Made by a program: the position numbers and the translations under genes. Under the pieces are notes generated by a model. The model made no database searches, was not told where the DNA came from, and saw only the letters and a program-made list of their open reading frames with translations. Below are positions 28,307 through 36,132 of a stretch of DNA of 43,340 bases, in pieces. This DNA comes from Clostridia bacterium (lineage in GTDB: Bacteria > Bacillota > Clostridia > Oscillospirales > Acutalibacteraceae): NCBI GenBank assembly GCA_017403065.1, contig JAFQOT010000010.1, positions 1-43,340 on the forward strand, in the 5' to 3' direction. The number at the start of each line of letters is the position of its first letter. Position 1 is the stretch's first letter.

Positions 28307-30934
28307 TTATTCAGTTCTCAGTGAGGTTACAGGGTCTTTTTTTGCCGCTATTTTAGAGGGTACTAAACCGGCGACAAAGGTCAATAACATACTGATTATA
28401 ACAAGAATTACTGCAGCTATAGAAGGAAGGGAAGCCAATCCTGCGATATTTGTAAAGTGTTTTATAATAGAATTTATAGGTAATAAAAGCAGTATGGTTA
28501 CCAAAATACCTAATCCGCCTGCTACAAATCCTACAATTAAGGTTTCTGCATTAAATACTCGTGAAATATCTTTCTTTGATGCTCCCATAGCACGTAAAAT
28601 TCCGATTTCCTTTGTTCTTTCAAGTACAGAAATATAGGTTATTATGCCTATCATTATTGAAGAAACAATCAGAGAAATACTTACAAATGCAATTAAAATA
28701 TAGCTGATAGCATTGATAATTGTAGTGACGGAAGACATCATAAGTCCTATATAATCTGTGTAGGATATTTTTTCGTTTTCTGCTACTGAGCCGTTGTATT
28801 CATTTATCAAAGCTGAAATAGTTTCTTTAGCCTCGAAATCCTTTGGATAGATGTTAATCAGAGTGGGGTTTGCTAAATCAGATACACCCATTAGCTGCAG
28901 GTTGCTTTCGTATGTGGCGTCATTGCTTTGAGCTTTCAGGGCATCGGAAAATCTTGAAACAATGTCAGCTTCGCTTAAGCCTTGGTTTTTCATTGCTAAA
29001 AGGTACTGGTTATATTGCTGTTGCTCAGCCTCAGGCAGAGATGCGATATACTGCGTCAAGGTTTGATAGGTCATATTTTCCATACCTGTATCAAAGGGTC
29101 TGCCAGTAAAAATATTTATATCCTGATTTTCCTTTTGCGTTTTAACAACTTCACTTTCATTAACCTTTGTTATCAGTGTTTCCATAAGCTCTTTTTTGTA
29201 GCCTATATAACCGCTTGTTTCGTTGGTTACAGAATTCTCTGCAGGGCGTATGATTCCAACCACCTTAATTTCGGTAGCATTAGCCAATTGAGACTGAATA
29301 AATAATTCGTCTTTAGTTTTATCTGTCCAAATTCCGTTAGAGCCTTTTTCAAAATAATCACTGTTAATTAAAAGCTTGAATTTCAAATCTAAAATTTCAT
29401 CAAATGTGTATGAGGTTTCCTCGGTAGGTTTGATTTTTTCTCCCTTTTGGGCTGCTTTAACCATTTCCTCAAGCTCGTCAGAATCTTTTAATCCTAAAGA
29501 ATAAAGGGTATAATCGCTGATTTGATTTTGCTTGTCAACTATCAATACGACCTCGTTGTATTTGTCGGGTAATCTTCCTGCAACTATATCATATTGCTTT
29601 TCTAAAAATTCGTCATCGTTGAAAAGCTGCTTCCAAACCTCAGTATTAGTCATCATACTGCTTGACATAGGACTTGCCTGTGAATCAGAAGCGCCCATAT
29701 TTGAAAAAATCTTGTTAAACACCTGATTCGGATTGATATGCTCGCCACCCGCAGTATAGATATTCATTGGTGTTGAATATGAATACTGAATATCGGTTAC
29801 ATAATCCTCGAATTTTCCGCTGGTATCAATGTGTTTCTTAAATAATTCAAGATTGTTGGCAGAAATTCCGTTAATCATTGTAGACATCATTTCGGTCATT
29901 ATATTATTCGAATAAATTTTTTGTGGCTCTGAACCTGTCTTGTTATCGTCTGTATCCATCAAGTCTGTAGCAAGACTGTTCATATCTATTCCTGCTTGTT
30001 CAATAGTTATAGGATAGCTTGAAAGAGTTTCCTCCTCAACACGATTTATATAAGCATTAACACCACTTGAAAGGGAAAGAATAAGCGCAATACCGATAAT
30101 ACCTATAGAGCCTGCGAAAGATGTTAAAAAAGTGCGGGTCTTTTTTGTCATCAAATTATTTAGGGATAGGGAAAGGGCTGTGAAAAAAGACATAGAAGGC
30201 TTTTTATCTTTTTTATTTTTTTTGACCTTGGTTTCAGACGGTAGTTCTTCTTTTGAAGCAAAGGGAGATGTATCATCAATAACCTTACCGTCCAACAGTC
30301 TTATAATACGGGTGGAATATTTTTCTGCCAAATCGGGATTATGTGTTACCATAATTACCAGTCGGTCTTTGGCGATTTCTTTTAAAAGCTCCATAATCTG
30401 AACCGAGGTTTCACTGTCTAAAGCGCCTGTGGGTTCATCTGCCAATAAAATATGGGGGTCATTTACAAGAGCACGGGCAATAGCAACCCTTTGCATCTGT
30501 CCGCCAGACATTTGGTTTGGCTTTTTATGAATTTGGTCCTCAAGTCCAACCTTTTTCAAAGCCTCGATCGCCCGTTTTTTACGCTCGATTTTAGAAACGC
30601 CCGAAAGCGTTAATGCCAACTCAACATTAGATAAAACACTTTGATGAGGAATAAGATTATAGCTTTGAAAAATGAAACCTATGGTATGATTACGGTAATT
30701 ATCCCAGTCGCTGTCTTTATAAAGCTTGGTAGATTTACCGTTAATATATAAATCACCCTTTGTATAACGGTCTAAACCGCCGATAATATTAAGTAATGTT
30801 GTTTTACCGCAGCCTGATTGACCCAAAATTGAAACAAATTCGTTTTTACGAAATTCTAAATCCAAGCCCTTTAATGCTTCAACCTTGGTATCACCTGTAG
30901 TATATACCTTTGTTATACTATTTAATTTTAACAC
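28307..30934 (-). CDS. ABC transporter, fused ATPase-permease (MacB/FtsX type)
   Basis: 875 aa. The N-terminal ATPase has Walker A GQSGCGKT (residues 38-45), signature [15 protein letters not shown] and Walker [14 protein letters not shown] charged linker ([13 protein letters not shown]) leads to a first membrane helix near 270-290, a ~440-residue extracytoplasmic region, and three C-terminal helices of FtsX type ending in the typical [17 protein letters not shown]. This is the MacB-like mechanotransmission layout, here with ATPase and permease fused. Such Firmicutes systems handle peptides, lipids or lipoproteins; the substrate is not identifiable. The start is GTG. No partner periplasmic-type protein gene is adjacent. 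Confidence 0.93.
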   Translation of the reverse strand: MLKLNSITKVYTTGDTKVEALKGLDLEFRKNEFVSILGQSGCGKTTLLNIIGGLDRYTKGDLYINGKSTKLYKDSDWDNYRNHTIGFIFQSYNLIPHQSVLSNVELALTLSGVSKIERKKRAIEALKKVGLEDQIHKKPNQMSGGQMQRVAIARALVNDPHILLADEPTGALDSETSVQIMELLKEIAKDRLVIMVTHNPDLAEKYSTRIIRLLDGKVIDDTSPFASKEELPSETKVKKNKKDKKPSMSFFTALSLSLNNLMTKKTRTFLTSFAGSIGIIGIALILSLSSGVNAYINRVEEETLSSYPITIEQAGIDMNSLATDLMDTDDNKTGSEPQKIYSNNIMTEMMSTMINGISANNLELFKKHIDTSGKFEDYVTDIQYSYSTPMNIYTAGGEHINPNQVFNKIFSNMGASDSQASPMSSSMMTNTEVWKQLFNDDEFLEKQYDIVAGRLPDKYNEVVLIVDKQNQISDYTLYSLGLKDSDELEEMVKAAQKGEKIKPTEETSYTFDEILDLKFKLLINSDYFEKGSNGIWTDKTKDELFIQSQLANATEIKVVGIIRPAENSVTNETSGYIGYKKELMETLITKVNESEVVKTQKENQDINIFTGRPFDTGMENMTYQTLTQYIASLPEAEQQQYNQYLLAMKNQGLSEADIVSRFSDALKAQSNDATYESNLQLMGVSDLANPTLINIYPKDFEAKETISALINEYNGSVAENEKISYTDYIGLMMSSVTTIINAISYILIAFVSISLIVSSIMIGIITYISVLERTKEIGILRAMGASKKDISRVFNAETLIVGFVAGGLGILVTILLLLPINSIIKHFTNIAGLASLPSIAAVILVIISMLLTFVAGLVPSKIAAKKDPVTSLRTE

Positions 30935-30970
30935 CTAAATATCATTTCCTTTCATTTATCACTATTTATA

Positions 30971-30999
30971 ATTATATTATAACAGGAAATTATTTACAA
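30971..30999 (-). promoter_or_regulatory. Promoter of the ABC transporter gene
   Basis: Read on the minus strand: TTGTAA (30999-30994), 17-nt spacer, TATAAT (30976-30971), about 37 nt upstream of the GTG start. Confidence 0.65.
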
Positions 31000-31032
31000 A
31001 TCATTAAGAAATTTTAATTTTTTTAATTTACC

Positions 31033-31061
31033 TTGATAATTATGGGTGATGGTGATATAAT
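31033..31061 (+). promoter_or_regulatory. Promoter of the penicillin-binding protein gene
   Basis: TTGATA (31033-31038), 17-nt spacer and TATAAT (31056-31061) with a TG extended -10 at 31053-31054; 45 nt upstream of the ATG. Divergent from the ABC promoter. Confidence 0.78.
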
Positions 31062-31106
31062 GTAAACGTATAATTTTACCAATTAAGCGCATAGTAAGGG
31101 ATTAGT

Positions 31107-33338
31107 ATGGAAAAAGTTTTTAAGAGAATACATATATTTTTATCTTATCTATTGATTTTTACTACAGCCTCTTTGATTTTTGCAATACCGCCGTATATAA
31201 AAGCGGAAAAAAGATTGAATTTCTTTTCTTCTGTTGAAATTGCGGAAAATATTAAGAATATGGAGCTTAATATGACCTCAATTATATACGTGAAAAACAG
31301 CGGCGGTCAATGGGAAGAATATCAAAGACTTCACGGTGATGAAAATCGAATTTGGGTTAGTATTGATAATATGCCTGAAAATTTAAAAAATGCCTTTATA
31401 GCTATTGAGGATGAAGATTTTTATTCACATAAAGGTGTTGACTGGAAACGTACTGTCGGTGCGGCAGGTAATTTTATTTTTAAATTTGATGATACTGAAT
31501 TTGGCGGCTCTACTATTACACAGCAGCTAATTAAAAACATCACTCAGGACAATGGCAGAAACGCTTACAGAAAAGTCAGAGAAATTGTAAGAGCTACTCT
31601 TATTGACGGAACAGGCATTCTAAACAAAACTCAGATTTTAGAGGCATATTTGAACACTATTGCTTTAGGTAACGGTATTTGCGGTGTTCAGGTTGCTGCC
31701 AATTATTATTTTAATAAGGATGTTAAGGATTTAACCTTAGCAGAGTGCGCCTGTCTTGCAGCTATAACAAAAAATCCATCAAAATTTAATCCCATAACAA
31801 GTTTAAAGAATAATACCGACAGAAGAAATACTGTATTAAAGAAAATGCTTTCTTTAGGAATGATTTCAAATGCGGAATATTCTGTAGCCTACTTTGAAGG
31901 AACAACTCTTGATATTTCTCAGAAAAATAACTACGAGTCTAAAATTAACAATTATTTTGTAGACGCTTTGATTGAACAGTTTATCAAGGATTATTCAGCT
32001 AAATATAATTGCTCAGAAAAGATAGCTTCAACGGCGCTTTATAACGGTGGTTACAAAATTTATTCTACGCTAAACCCTGAAATACAGGAAGTTATGGAAA
32101 AGGTATACACCGACACTAAAAAATATTTCAATGTTTACGGCAAGGATGCTCAGGGTAACAAGGTTCATGCCCAGTCTGCTATGACTATTATGGATTATTC
32201 GGGTCACATTGTGGGTCTTGTTGGCGGAGCAGGTGAGAAAACAACTAACCGCGGGCTTAACCGCGCTATTGATTCACCGCGTCAGCCAGGCTCTACTATG
32301 AAGCCTTTAGGTGTATATGCTTTGGCAGTTGAAAAGAACTTAGTTCATTATACCTCAAAGGTTGTTGACGAGCCTATAAAAAATTATTATCCTGACGGTA
32401 AAAGTGGTCCTAAGGAATGGTGGAAGGGCGGATACAAGGGCGAGATGACCCTTGATTATGCAGTAAGAAAATCCGCTAATACAATCCCTGTAAAGCTTTT
32501 ACAGAAAATCGGAATTGAAGAATCCTATGATTTTGTAAAAAACAAGCTTCATTTTGAAAATATAAATGAACGAGATAAGAACTTAGCTGCTCTTGCTTTA
32601 GGTGGCTGTTCATACGGTATTACAACAACCGAATCTGCGGCAGCTTTTGCTATTTTTGGTAATCAGGGTGTTTATCATTCGCCCACCACATATTATAAAG
32701 TGGAAAAAATGAATGGTGAAACGGTGCTTGAATATCAAGAAAAAGGAGAACAGGTAATTTCTCCTGCCACAGCTACTATTATGAACCATCTTTTACAAGG
32801 CGTTGTATATGGGGGAGAGGGTACTGCAAGCGGTATCAGAGGCTTTAACTACTCTATGAAGGCTTATGCTAAAACAGGTACCTCAAGCGAAGCAAAGGAT
32901 TTGTGGATGGTTGCGGGCTCTCCGTATTATATCGGCTCTGTGTGGTATGGCTTTGATTTGCAGCAAAGGGTAAGTGTTTCCTCTTCTGCTTCGGCAATAT
33001 GGCGTAATGTTATGAAAGAGGTTCATAAAGACCTTCCAAAAAAGAGCTTTGAAGACAGTGATGATGTTTATAAAAAGGGTATAGGCTACTATAAAAACAA
33101 CGTAAAGGTTGATAATATTTTATATGCAGAAAAAAATCCTGCAAGCTCAAGCAGCGAATCAAGTTCATCGAGCGTATCTTCCGCTACTTCATCTGTCACT
33201 TCTTCGGAAGCAAGCTCTTCTCAGGTTAGCAGTAGTACACCATCCACTCCGCCGACTCCTTCACAACCAGCCCCTCAACCACCCGCAGTAGATGGCCCAG
33301 GCAGTACAACCAATCAGCCATCGGATACAACTCAATAA
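31107..33338 (+). CDS. Class A penicillin-binding protein (PBP1A family)
   Basis: Bifunctional peptidoglycan glycosyltransferase/transpeptidase anchored by an N-terminal helix (about residues 9-29). The GT51 domain has EDEDFYSHKG with Glu101 as the expected catalytic residue, and GGSTITQQLIKN. The transpeptidase domain has SxxK as Ser396-Thr-Met-Lys399 (RQPGSTMKPLG), SxN as Ser456-Ala-Asn458, and KTG at 589-591 (AYAKTGTSSEAKDLW). The last ~65 residues are a low-complexity Ser-rich then Pro/Thr-rich tail, probably exposed in or spanning the wall. 743 aa; own promoter and bidirectional terminator, so monocistronic. Confidence 0.96.
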   Translation: MEKVFKRIHIFLSYLLIFTTASLIFAIPPYIKAEKRLNFFSSVEIAENIKNMELNMTSIIYVKNSGGQWEEYQRLHGDENRIWVSIDNMPENLKNAFIAIEDEDFYSHKGVDWKRTVGAAGNFIFKFDDTEFGGSTITQQLIKNITQDNGRNAYRKVREIVRATLIDGTGILNKTQILEAYLNTIALGNGICGVQVAANYYFNKDVKDLTLAECACLAAITKNPSKFNPITSLKNNTDRRNTVLKKMLSLGMISNAEYSVAYFEGTTLDISQKNNYESKINNYFVDALIEQFIKDYSAKYNCSEKIASTALYNGGYKIYSTLNPEIQEVMEKVYTDTKKYFNVYGKDAQGNKVHAQSAMTIMDYSGHIVGLVGGAGEKTTNRGLNRAIDSPRQPGSTMKPLGVYALAVEKNLVHYTSKVVDEPIKNYYPDGKSGPKEWWKGGYKGEMTLDYAVRKSANTIPVKLLQKIGIEESYDFVKNKLHFENINERDKNLAALALGGCSYGITTTESAAAFAIFGNQGVYHSPTTYYKVEKMNGETVLEYQEKGEQVISPATATIMNHLLQGVVYGGEGTASGIRGFNYSMKAYAKTGTSSEAKDLWMVAGSPYYIGSVWYGFDLQQRVSVSSSASAIWRNVMKEVHKDLPKKSFEDSDDVYKKGIGYYKNNVKVDNILYAEKNPASSSSESSSSSVSSATSSVTSSEASSSQVSSSTPSTPPTPSQPAPQPPAVDGPGSTTNQPSDTTQ

Positions 33339-33355
33339 ATAAATATTTTTTAATC

Positions 33356-33395
33356 AAAAACGCTTAAGAGTTCAAAAGAATTCTTAAGCGTTTTT
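33356..33395. terminator. Bidirectional terminator
   Basis: AAAAACGCTTAAGA (33356-33369) pairs perfectly with TCTTAAGCGTTTTT (33382-33395) around a 12-nt loop, between the converging PBP and dinB genes. Confidence 0.93.
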
Positions 33396-33410
33396 ATAAT
33401 TATTGTAAAG

Positions 33411-34589
33411 TTATAGATTAGTACCGCGTTTTATACTGCTGTTGCCGAATTTATTTCTGAGCTTGAAAAGAGAATCGTCTATTTTTTCGTTTTTACGTTC
33501 TATTAAATCGTTACCAAATATATCTTGTTGGACTGCATTATTTTGATTTTTTAAATTTATCGCTCTTAGACCCACCGAACGAAGCGGCTCGCCGAAGGTG
33601 TAATTATCACAAAAAATCTTGTAGCCTCTTTTCGCAAGGGTTAATGAGCAGTTGGTCATATCGTCGAATGTAAGACTAAATTCTTTTACAGATAGAGAGG
33701 CGGTACGAATATGTACCTGCACACCTCCTGCAAAAAGGTTTTCCTTGCGAAGCTTGTGGCAAATATATTCAGAAAAGGATAAAAAGGCTTTCCATACCGC
33801 GTAGTTATCAGTGAAATCCTTTGAAGCGGTTATAGATTTTCCTATACTTTTAGGCTTATCCTCTGCCTTTGGTGTGCAAACAGGGGAGTTGTTATCACCT
33901 ATGGAGTTTTTGTACAGGTCACTGCCGTTTTTTCCTAAAATACGTACCAGCGTGGCTTCGCTACATTTGGCAATATCGCCTATGGTGTAAATACCAATGT
34001 TATTAAGCTTTTCAATGGTTTTTTTACCAACAAACAGTAAATCGGATGCGGGTAAATGCCAAATTTTTTCCTTAAAATTTTCTCGGCTTATAACAGTAAT
34101 TGCGTCAGGCTTTTTCATATCAGAGCCTAATTTAGCAAATATTTTATTAAAGCTTACCCCTACAGAAAGGGTAATTCCAAGCTCTTTTTTGACCTCTTCT
34201 TTAATTTTTTCGGCAATTTGTTCACCGCTACCAAAAAGAACGGTACTGCCGGTAACATCTAACCAGCACTCATCAATACCAAAGGGCTCTATCATATCAG
34301 TATACCGCCTGTAAATGCTTTGAGCTTTTTTTGAATATTCTTCGTATTTATCCATAATAGGAGGCAGAGTAATCAGCTCTGGGCATTTGTTTTTTGCTTG
34401 ATAAATTGGTTCAGCAGTTTTTATGCCAAACTGTTTTGCAATTTCGTTTTTTGCTAAAACTATGCCGTGTCTTTCTTCTTTACTTCCGCAGACCGCAACC
34501 GGCAGACCCTTAAGGGTGGGGTTAAATAGTATAGATACAGAGGCAAAAAAATTATTTAAATCACAATGTAATATTATTCTGTCATACAT
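33411..34589 (-). CDS. dinB: DNA polymerase IV (Y-family)
   Basis: Error-prone translesion polymerase. 392 aa: first catalytic Asp10 in ILHCDLNNFFASV, and Asp106-Glu107 in PFGIDECWLDVTGS, the Y-family carboxylates. The palm, fingers and thumb (LSVGVSFNKIFAKLGSDMKKP, VGKKTIEKLNNIGI) and little-finger domain are present. The C-terminal QDIFGN-like segment does not form a clear clamp-binding motif. The ATG is preceded by AAGGTGAT and by a perfect SOS box, so induction by DNA damage through LexA is expected. It lies just downstream of a small phage-like cassette but has its own promoter. Confidence 0.95.
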   Translation of the reverse strand: MYDRIILHCDLNNFFASVSILFNPTLKGLPVAVCGSKEERHGIVLAKNEIAKQFGIKTAEPIYQAKNKCPELITLPPIMDKYEEYSKKAQSIYRRYTDMIEPFGIDECWLDVTGSTVLFGSGEQIAEKIKEEVKKELGITLSVGVSFNKIFAKLGSDMKKPDAITVISRENFKEKIWHLPASDLLFVGKKTIEKLNNIGIYTIGDIAKCSEATLVRILGKNGSDLYKNSIGDNNSPVCTPKAEDKPKSIGKSITASKDFTDNYAVWKAFLSFSEYICHKLRKENLFAGGVQVHIRTASLSVKEFSLTFDDMTNCSLTLAKRGYKIFCDNYTFGEPLRSVGLRAINLKNQNNAVQQDIFGNDLIERKNEKIDDSLFKLRNKFGNSSIKRGTNL

Positions 34590-34600
34590 TTTATCACCTT

Positions 34601-34612
34601 GAACAAATGTTC
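34601..34612. promoter_or_regulatory. LexA/DinR SOS box
   Basis: GAACAAATGTTC is a perfect match to the Gram-positive core GAACN4GTTC. It lies between the dinB -10 (8 nt away) and its ribosome site, over the likely transcription start, where LexA would block initiation. Confidence 0.88.
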
Positions 34613-34619
34613 TGTTTAA

Positions 34620-34648
34620 ATAATATCATATTTATTATTCATTGTAAA
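34620..34648 (-). promoter_or_regulatory. dinB promoter
   Basis: Minus strand: TTTACA (34648-34643), 17-nt spacer, TATTAT (34625-34620). It abuts the stop of the upstream sigma-like gene, so dinB can be expressed independently. Confidence 0.72.
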
Positions 34649-34650
34649 GG

Positions 34651-34968
34651 CTAAATTTTGATGTTAAGCTTTTCCAAAGCTTTGTTATGCAGTCTTTCAA
34701 TGTGACGCTTGCTGTAATTAAGTATATAGCTTATTTCCTCTAATGTTTTTCCAAAAATATATTTTTGAAATAGTAATTCTCTCAAAACATCCTCTGGTAT
34801 TTCAGAAATTTTTCTCTCTATTTCAAGTCGGGTTTTTTTAGCAATTCTGATTTCTTTTTTATACCTGTTAGAAAATTCGGGATTTATGCGTTGCATTTTT
34901 TCAAGTCTTTCTATTTTAGTTTGTTGTATTAAATACTGTTTTAAGAACGACTTTTTTTCTTCGTACAT
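34651..34968 (-). CDS. Sigma-70 region 4-like / phage-type regulator (DUF1492-like)
   Basis: 105 aa. The N-terminal half is charged and probably helical; the C-terminal half, LLFQKYIFGKTLEEISYILNYSKRHIERLHNKALEKL, is a helix-turn-helix of sigma region 4 type, as in small late-gene regulators of Firmicutes prophages. No region 2 is present, so it is not a full sigma factor. It overlaps the zinc-ribbon gene by 28 nt and is likely co-transcribed from the operator-controlled promoter at 35422-35450. Probable role: transcription control within a mobile-element remnant. Confidence 0.72.
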   Translation of the reverse strand: MYEEKKSFLKQYLIQQTKIERLEKMQRINPEFSNRYKKEIRIAKKTRLEIERKISEIPEDVLRELLFQKYIFGKTLEEISYILNYSKRHIERLHNKALEKLNIKI

Positions 34969-35348
34969 TTTTTTACACCCTTTTTTGAATAAACATAAGC
35001 AATATACTGACCGTAGCTGTAATTTGTTTTGTTACGCTTGTTGTATTCCTCGATTTCTCTTACAAGAATATTTATAGGATTAGATAATTGTAATTGTTTC
35101 TTTTCTATTTCCTTTTTCCAAAGCTTTTCTCCTTTGATTTTACATTCCTTTGAACAATATGTACTGCCGCTTTCTTTGATTTTTGCGCCGCAGCAACGGC
35201 AATGCGTTACAGTCTTTTGGCTAATTGATGTACCTTTGCAGCTTGGACATAAAAACTGTCTTTCATACGGAGGGTAGGAAAGACGGTGGCTTTCATATTG
35301 TTTTATAGGTTTTTCAAATTCAAAACCGCATTCTTTGCAATAAAACAT
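34941..35348 (-). CDS. Zinc-ribbon protein of unknown function
   Basis: 135 aa. Two or three Cys-pair knuckles: YCKECGFEFEKP with FLCPSCKG, then HCRCCGAKIKESGSTYCSKECK. The last is a treble-clef-like zinc finger. The C-terminal half is basic and helical with NYSYGQYIAYVYSKKG. ATG 35348 is chosen because AAAGGAGA precedes it; a TTG at 35372 would extend it by eight residues. Paired with the sigma-like gene and divergent from an XRE repressor, it looks like an early gene of a phage-like cassette. I do not recognise the family. Confidence 0.7.
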   Translation of the reverse strand: MFYCKECGFEFEKPIKQYESHRLSYPPYERQFLCPSCKGTSISQKTVTHCRCCGAKIKESGSTYCSKECKIKGEKLWKKEIEKKQLQLSNPINILVREIEEYNKRNKTNYSYGQYIAYVYSKKGVKKCTKKKSRS

Positions 35349-35365
35349 ATTTTCTCCTTTTATAG

Positions 35366-35394
35366 TTGACAAACTAATTTTTATATATTATAAT
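35366..35394 (+). promoter_or_regulatory. Promoter of the XRE repressor gene
   Basis: Perfect consensus TTGACA (35366-35371), 17-nt spacer and TATAAT (35389-35394). Operator 1 begins 2 nt downstream and covers the expected start of transcription. Confidence 0.8.
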
Positions 35395-35396
35395 AA

Positions 35397-35473
35397 TTAC
35401 GTAATCACGTAACCTATAAACAGTATAATACGTAATTACGTAAAAGTCAAGAATAAATTACGTAATTACGTAA
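35397..35473. promoter_or_regulatory. Three palindromic operators of the divergent switch
   Basis: Three copies of a 16-bp palindrome, consensus TTACGTAATTACGTAA: 35397-35412 (one change), 35428-35443 (one change) and 35458-35473 (perfect). Their starts are 31 and 30 bp apart, about three helical turns, so bound dimers would face the same side. Site 1 covers the plus promoter's start, site 2 fills the minus promoter's spacer, and site 3 lies behind that promoter and touches the xre ribosome site. The XRE protein encoded next to them is the likely binder. Confidence 0.85.
35422..35450 (-). promoter_or_regulatory. Promoter of the zinc-ribbon/sigma-like operon
   Basis: Minus strand: TTGACT (35450-35445), 17-nt spacer wholly occupied by operator 2, TATACT (35427-35422). 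The leader to the zinc-ribbon ATG is about 65 nt. Confidence 0.78.
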
Positions 35474-35487
35474 AAAAGGAGAAAATT

Positions 35488-35823
35488 ATGTTGTTTGTTT
35501 ATGATTTAATAGAAGAGCTTTGCATGGAAAAAGGGATAACAATTACCACACTGTGTCGTGAATGTAAAATAGCAAGGTCAACAATGACCGACTATAAAAA
35601 GGGGAGAATTAAAACCCTTTCTGCAGATGCTCTTTGCAAAATTGCAGACTATTTCGGTGTTTCTGTTGACTATATTTGCGGAGTTAATAATAAAATTTCA
35701 CAAGAGGAAATTGCAAAAAAGGTTTTATTCGGTGATGACTATTTTGTAAATGATGAAATATGGAACGACATAAAAGAATACGCACAGAATTTAAAAAGCA
35801 GAAGCATTGCGAGACTTCTCTAA
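35488..35823 (+). CDS. XRE-family transcriptional repressor
   Basis: 111 aa. The N-terminal ~65 residues are a Cro/CI helix-turn-helix: ITTLCRECKIARSTMTDYKKGR, then LSADALCKIADYFGVSVDYICG. The rest is a short C-terminal segment too small for a peptidase or sensor domain. AAAAGGAG precedes the ATG. It is divergent from the zinc-ribbon/sigma-like genes and faces three matching palindromes, the layout of a phage-type repressor that controls itself and an early operon. The inducing signal is not evident. Confidence 0.9.
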   Translation: MLFVYDLIEELCMEKGITITTLCRECKIARSTMTDYKKGRIKTLSADALCKIADYFGVSVDYICGVNNKISQEEIAKKVLFGDDYFVNDEIWNDIKEYAQNLKSRSIARLL

Positions 35824-35840
35824 GGAAAGTCTCGCAGTTT
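35809..35840 (+). terminator. Terminator overlapping the xre stop
   Basis: GCGAGACTT (35809-35817) pairs with AAGTCTCGC (35827-35835), 9-nt loop, then AGTTTT. The left arm is coding sequence; the TAA stop lies in the loop. Confidence 0.75.
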
Positions 35841-35965
35841 TATTCGCCAAAGGCGAGTTATATTGCTTTGCAGTTATATTATGCTTTCGCATAGTTATAT
35901 TGTCCTGCGGACAGTTTTTAGGGCGAATAAAATATCACTACAACCAAAGGGAGTAATATCACTTA
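35838..35965. repeat. Hairpin array B
   Basis: An outer 11-bp inverted repeat (TTTTATTCGCC 35838-35848, GGCGAATAAAA 35922-35932) encloses mini-hairpins CGCC-AAA-GGCG, TGC-TTT-GCA, ATGC-TTTC-GCAT and GTCC-TGC-GGAC. They are separated by three exact copies of AGTTATATT (35856, 35872, 35893). To the right the linker appears inverted and slightly changed as AATATCACT (35931 and 35955). The same two linkers occur in array C. No coding potential. Confidence 0.8.
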
Positions 35966-35985
35966 CTTTTTTGCTTTGTTATAAA

Positions 35986-36052
35986 TGGGTTTGGTATAAC
36001 CCAAAAAGAAGCATTTGTACTTACAAATGCGGTGCTGGTTCTATCCAATAAG
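35986..36052 (+). repeat. Conserved element downstream of array B
   Basis: TGGGTT/AACCCA hairpin (35986-36003), then GCATTTGTA/TACAAATGC hairpin (36011-36030), then GGTGCTGGTTCT and CAATAAG. The 33-nt stretch 36020-36052 matches 40270-40302 behind array C at 28 positions by my count. It may be a structured RNA or the conserved end of a repeat element; no known family is recognised. Confidence 0.7.
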
Positions 36053-36059
36053 TATAATA

Positions 36060-36088
36060 AAAGCCTCGATGAAATTCATCGAGGCTTT
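36060..36088. terminator. Bidirectional terminator
   Basis: AAAGCCTCGATGAA (36060-36073) pairs with TTCATCGAGGCTTT (36075-36088); the real loop will be a few bases wider. It serves the minus-strand Na/Pi transporter and closes the array B region. Confidence 0.88.
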
Positions 36089-36132
36089 AATCATCCTTAT
36101 GAGAAGTAGCTTTTTAGCTTCTGCTTTTTATC

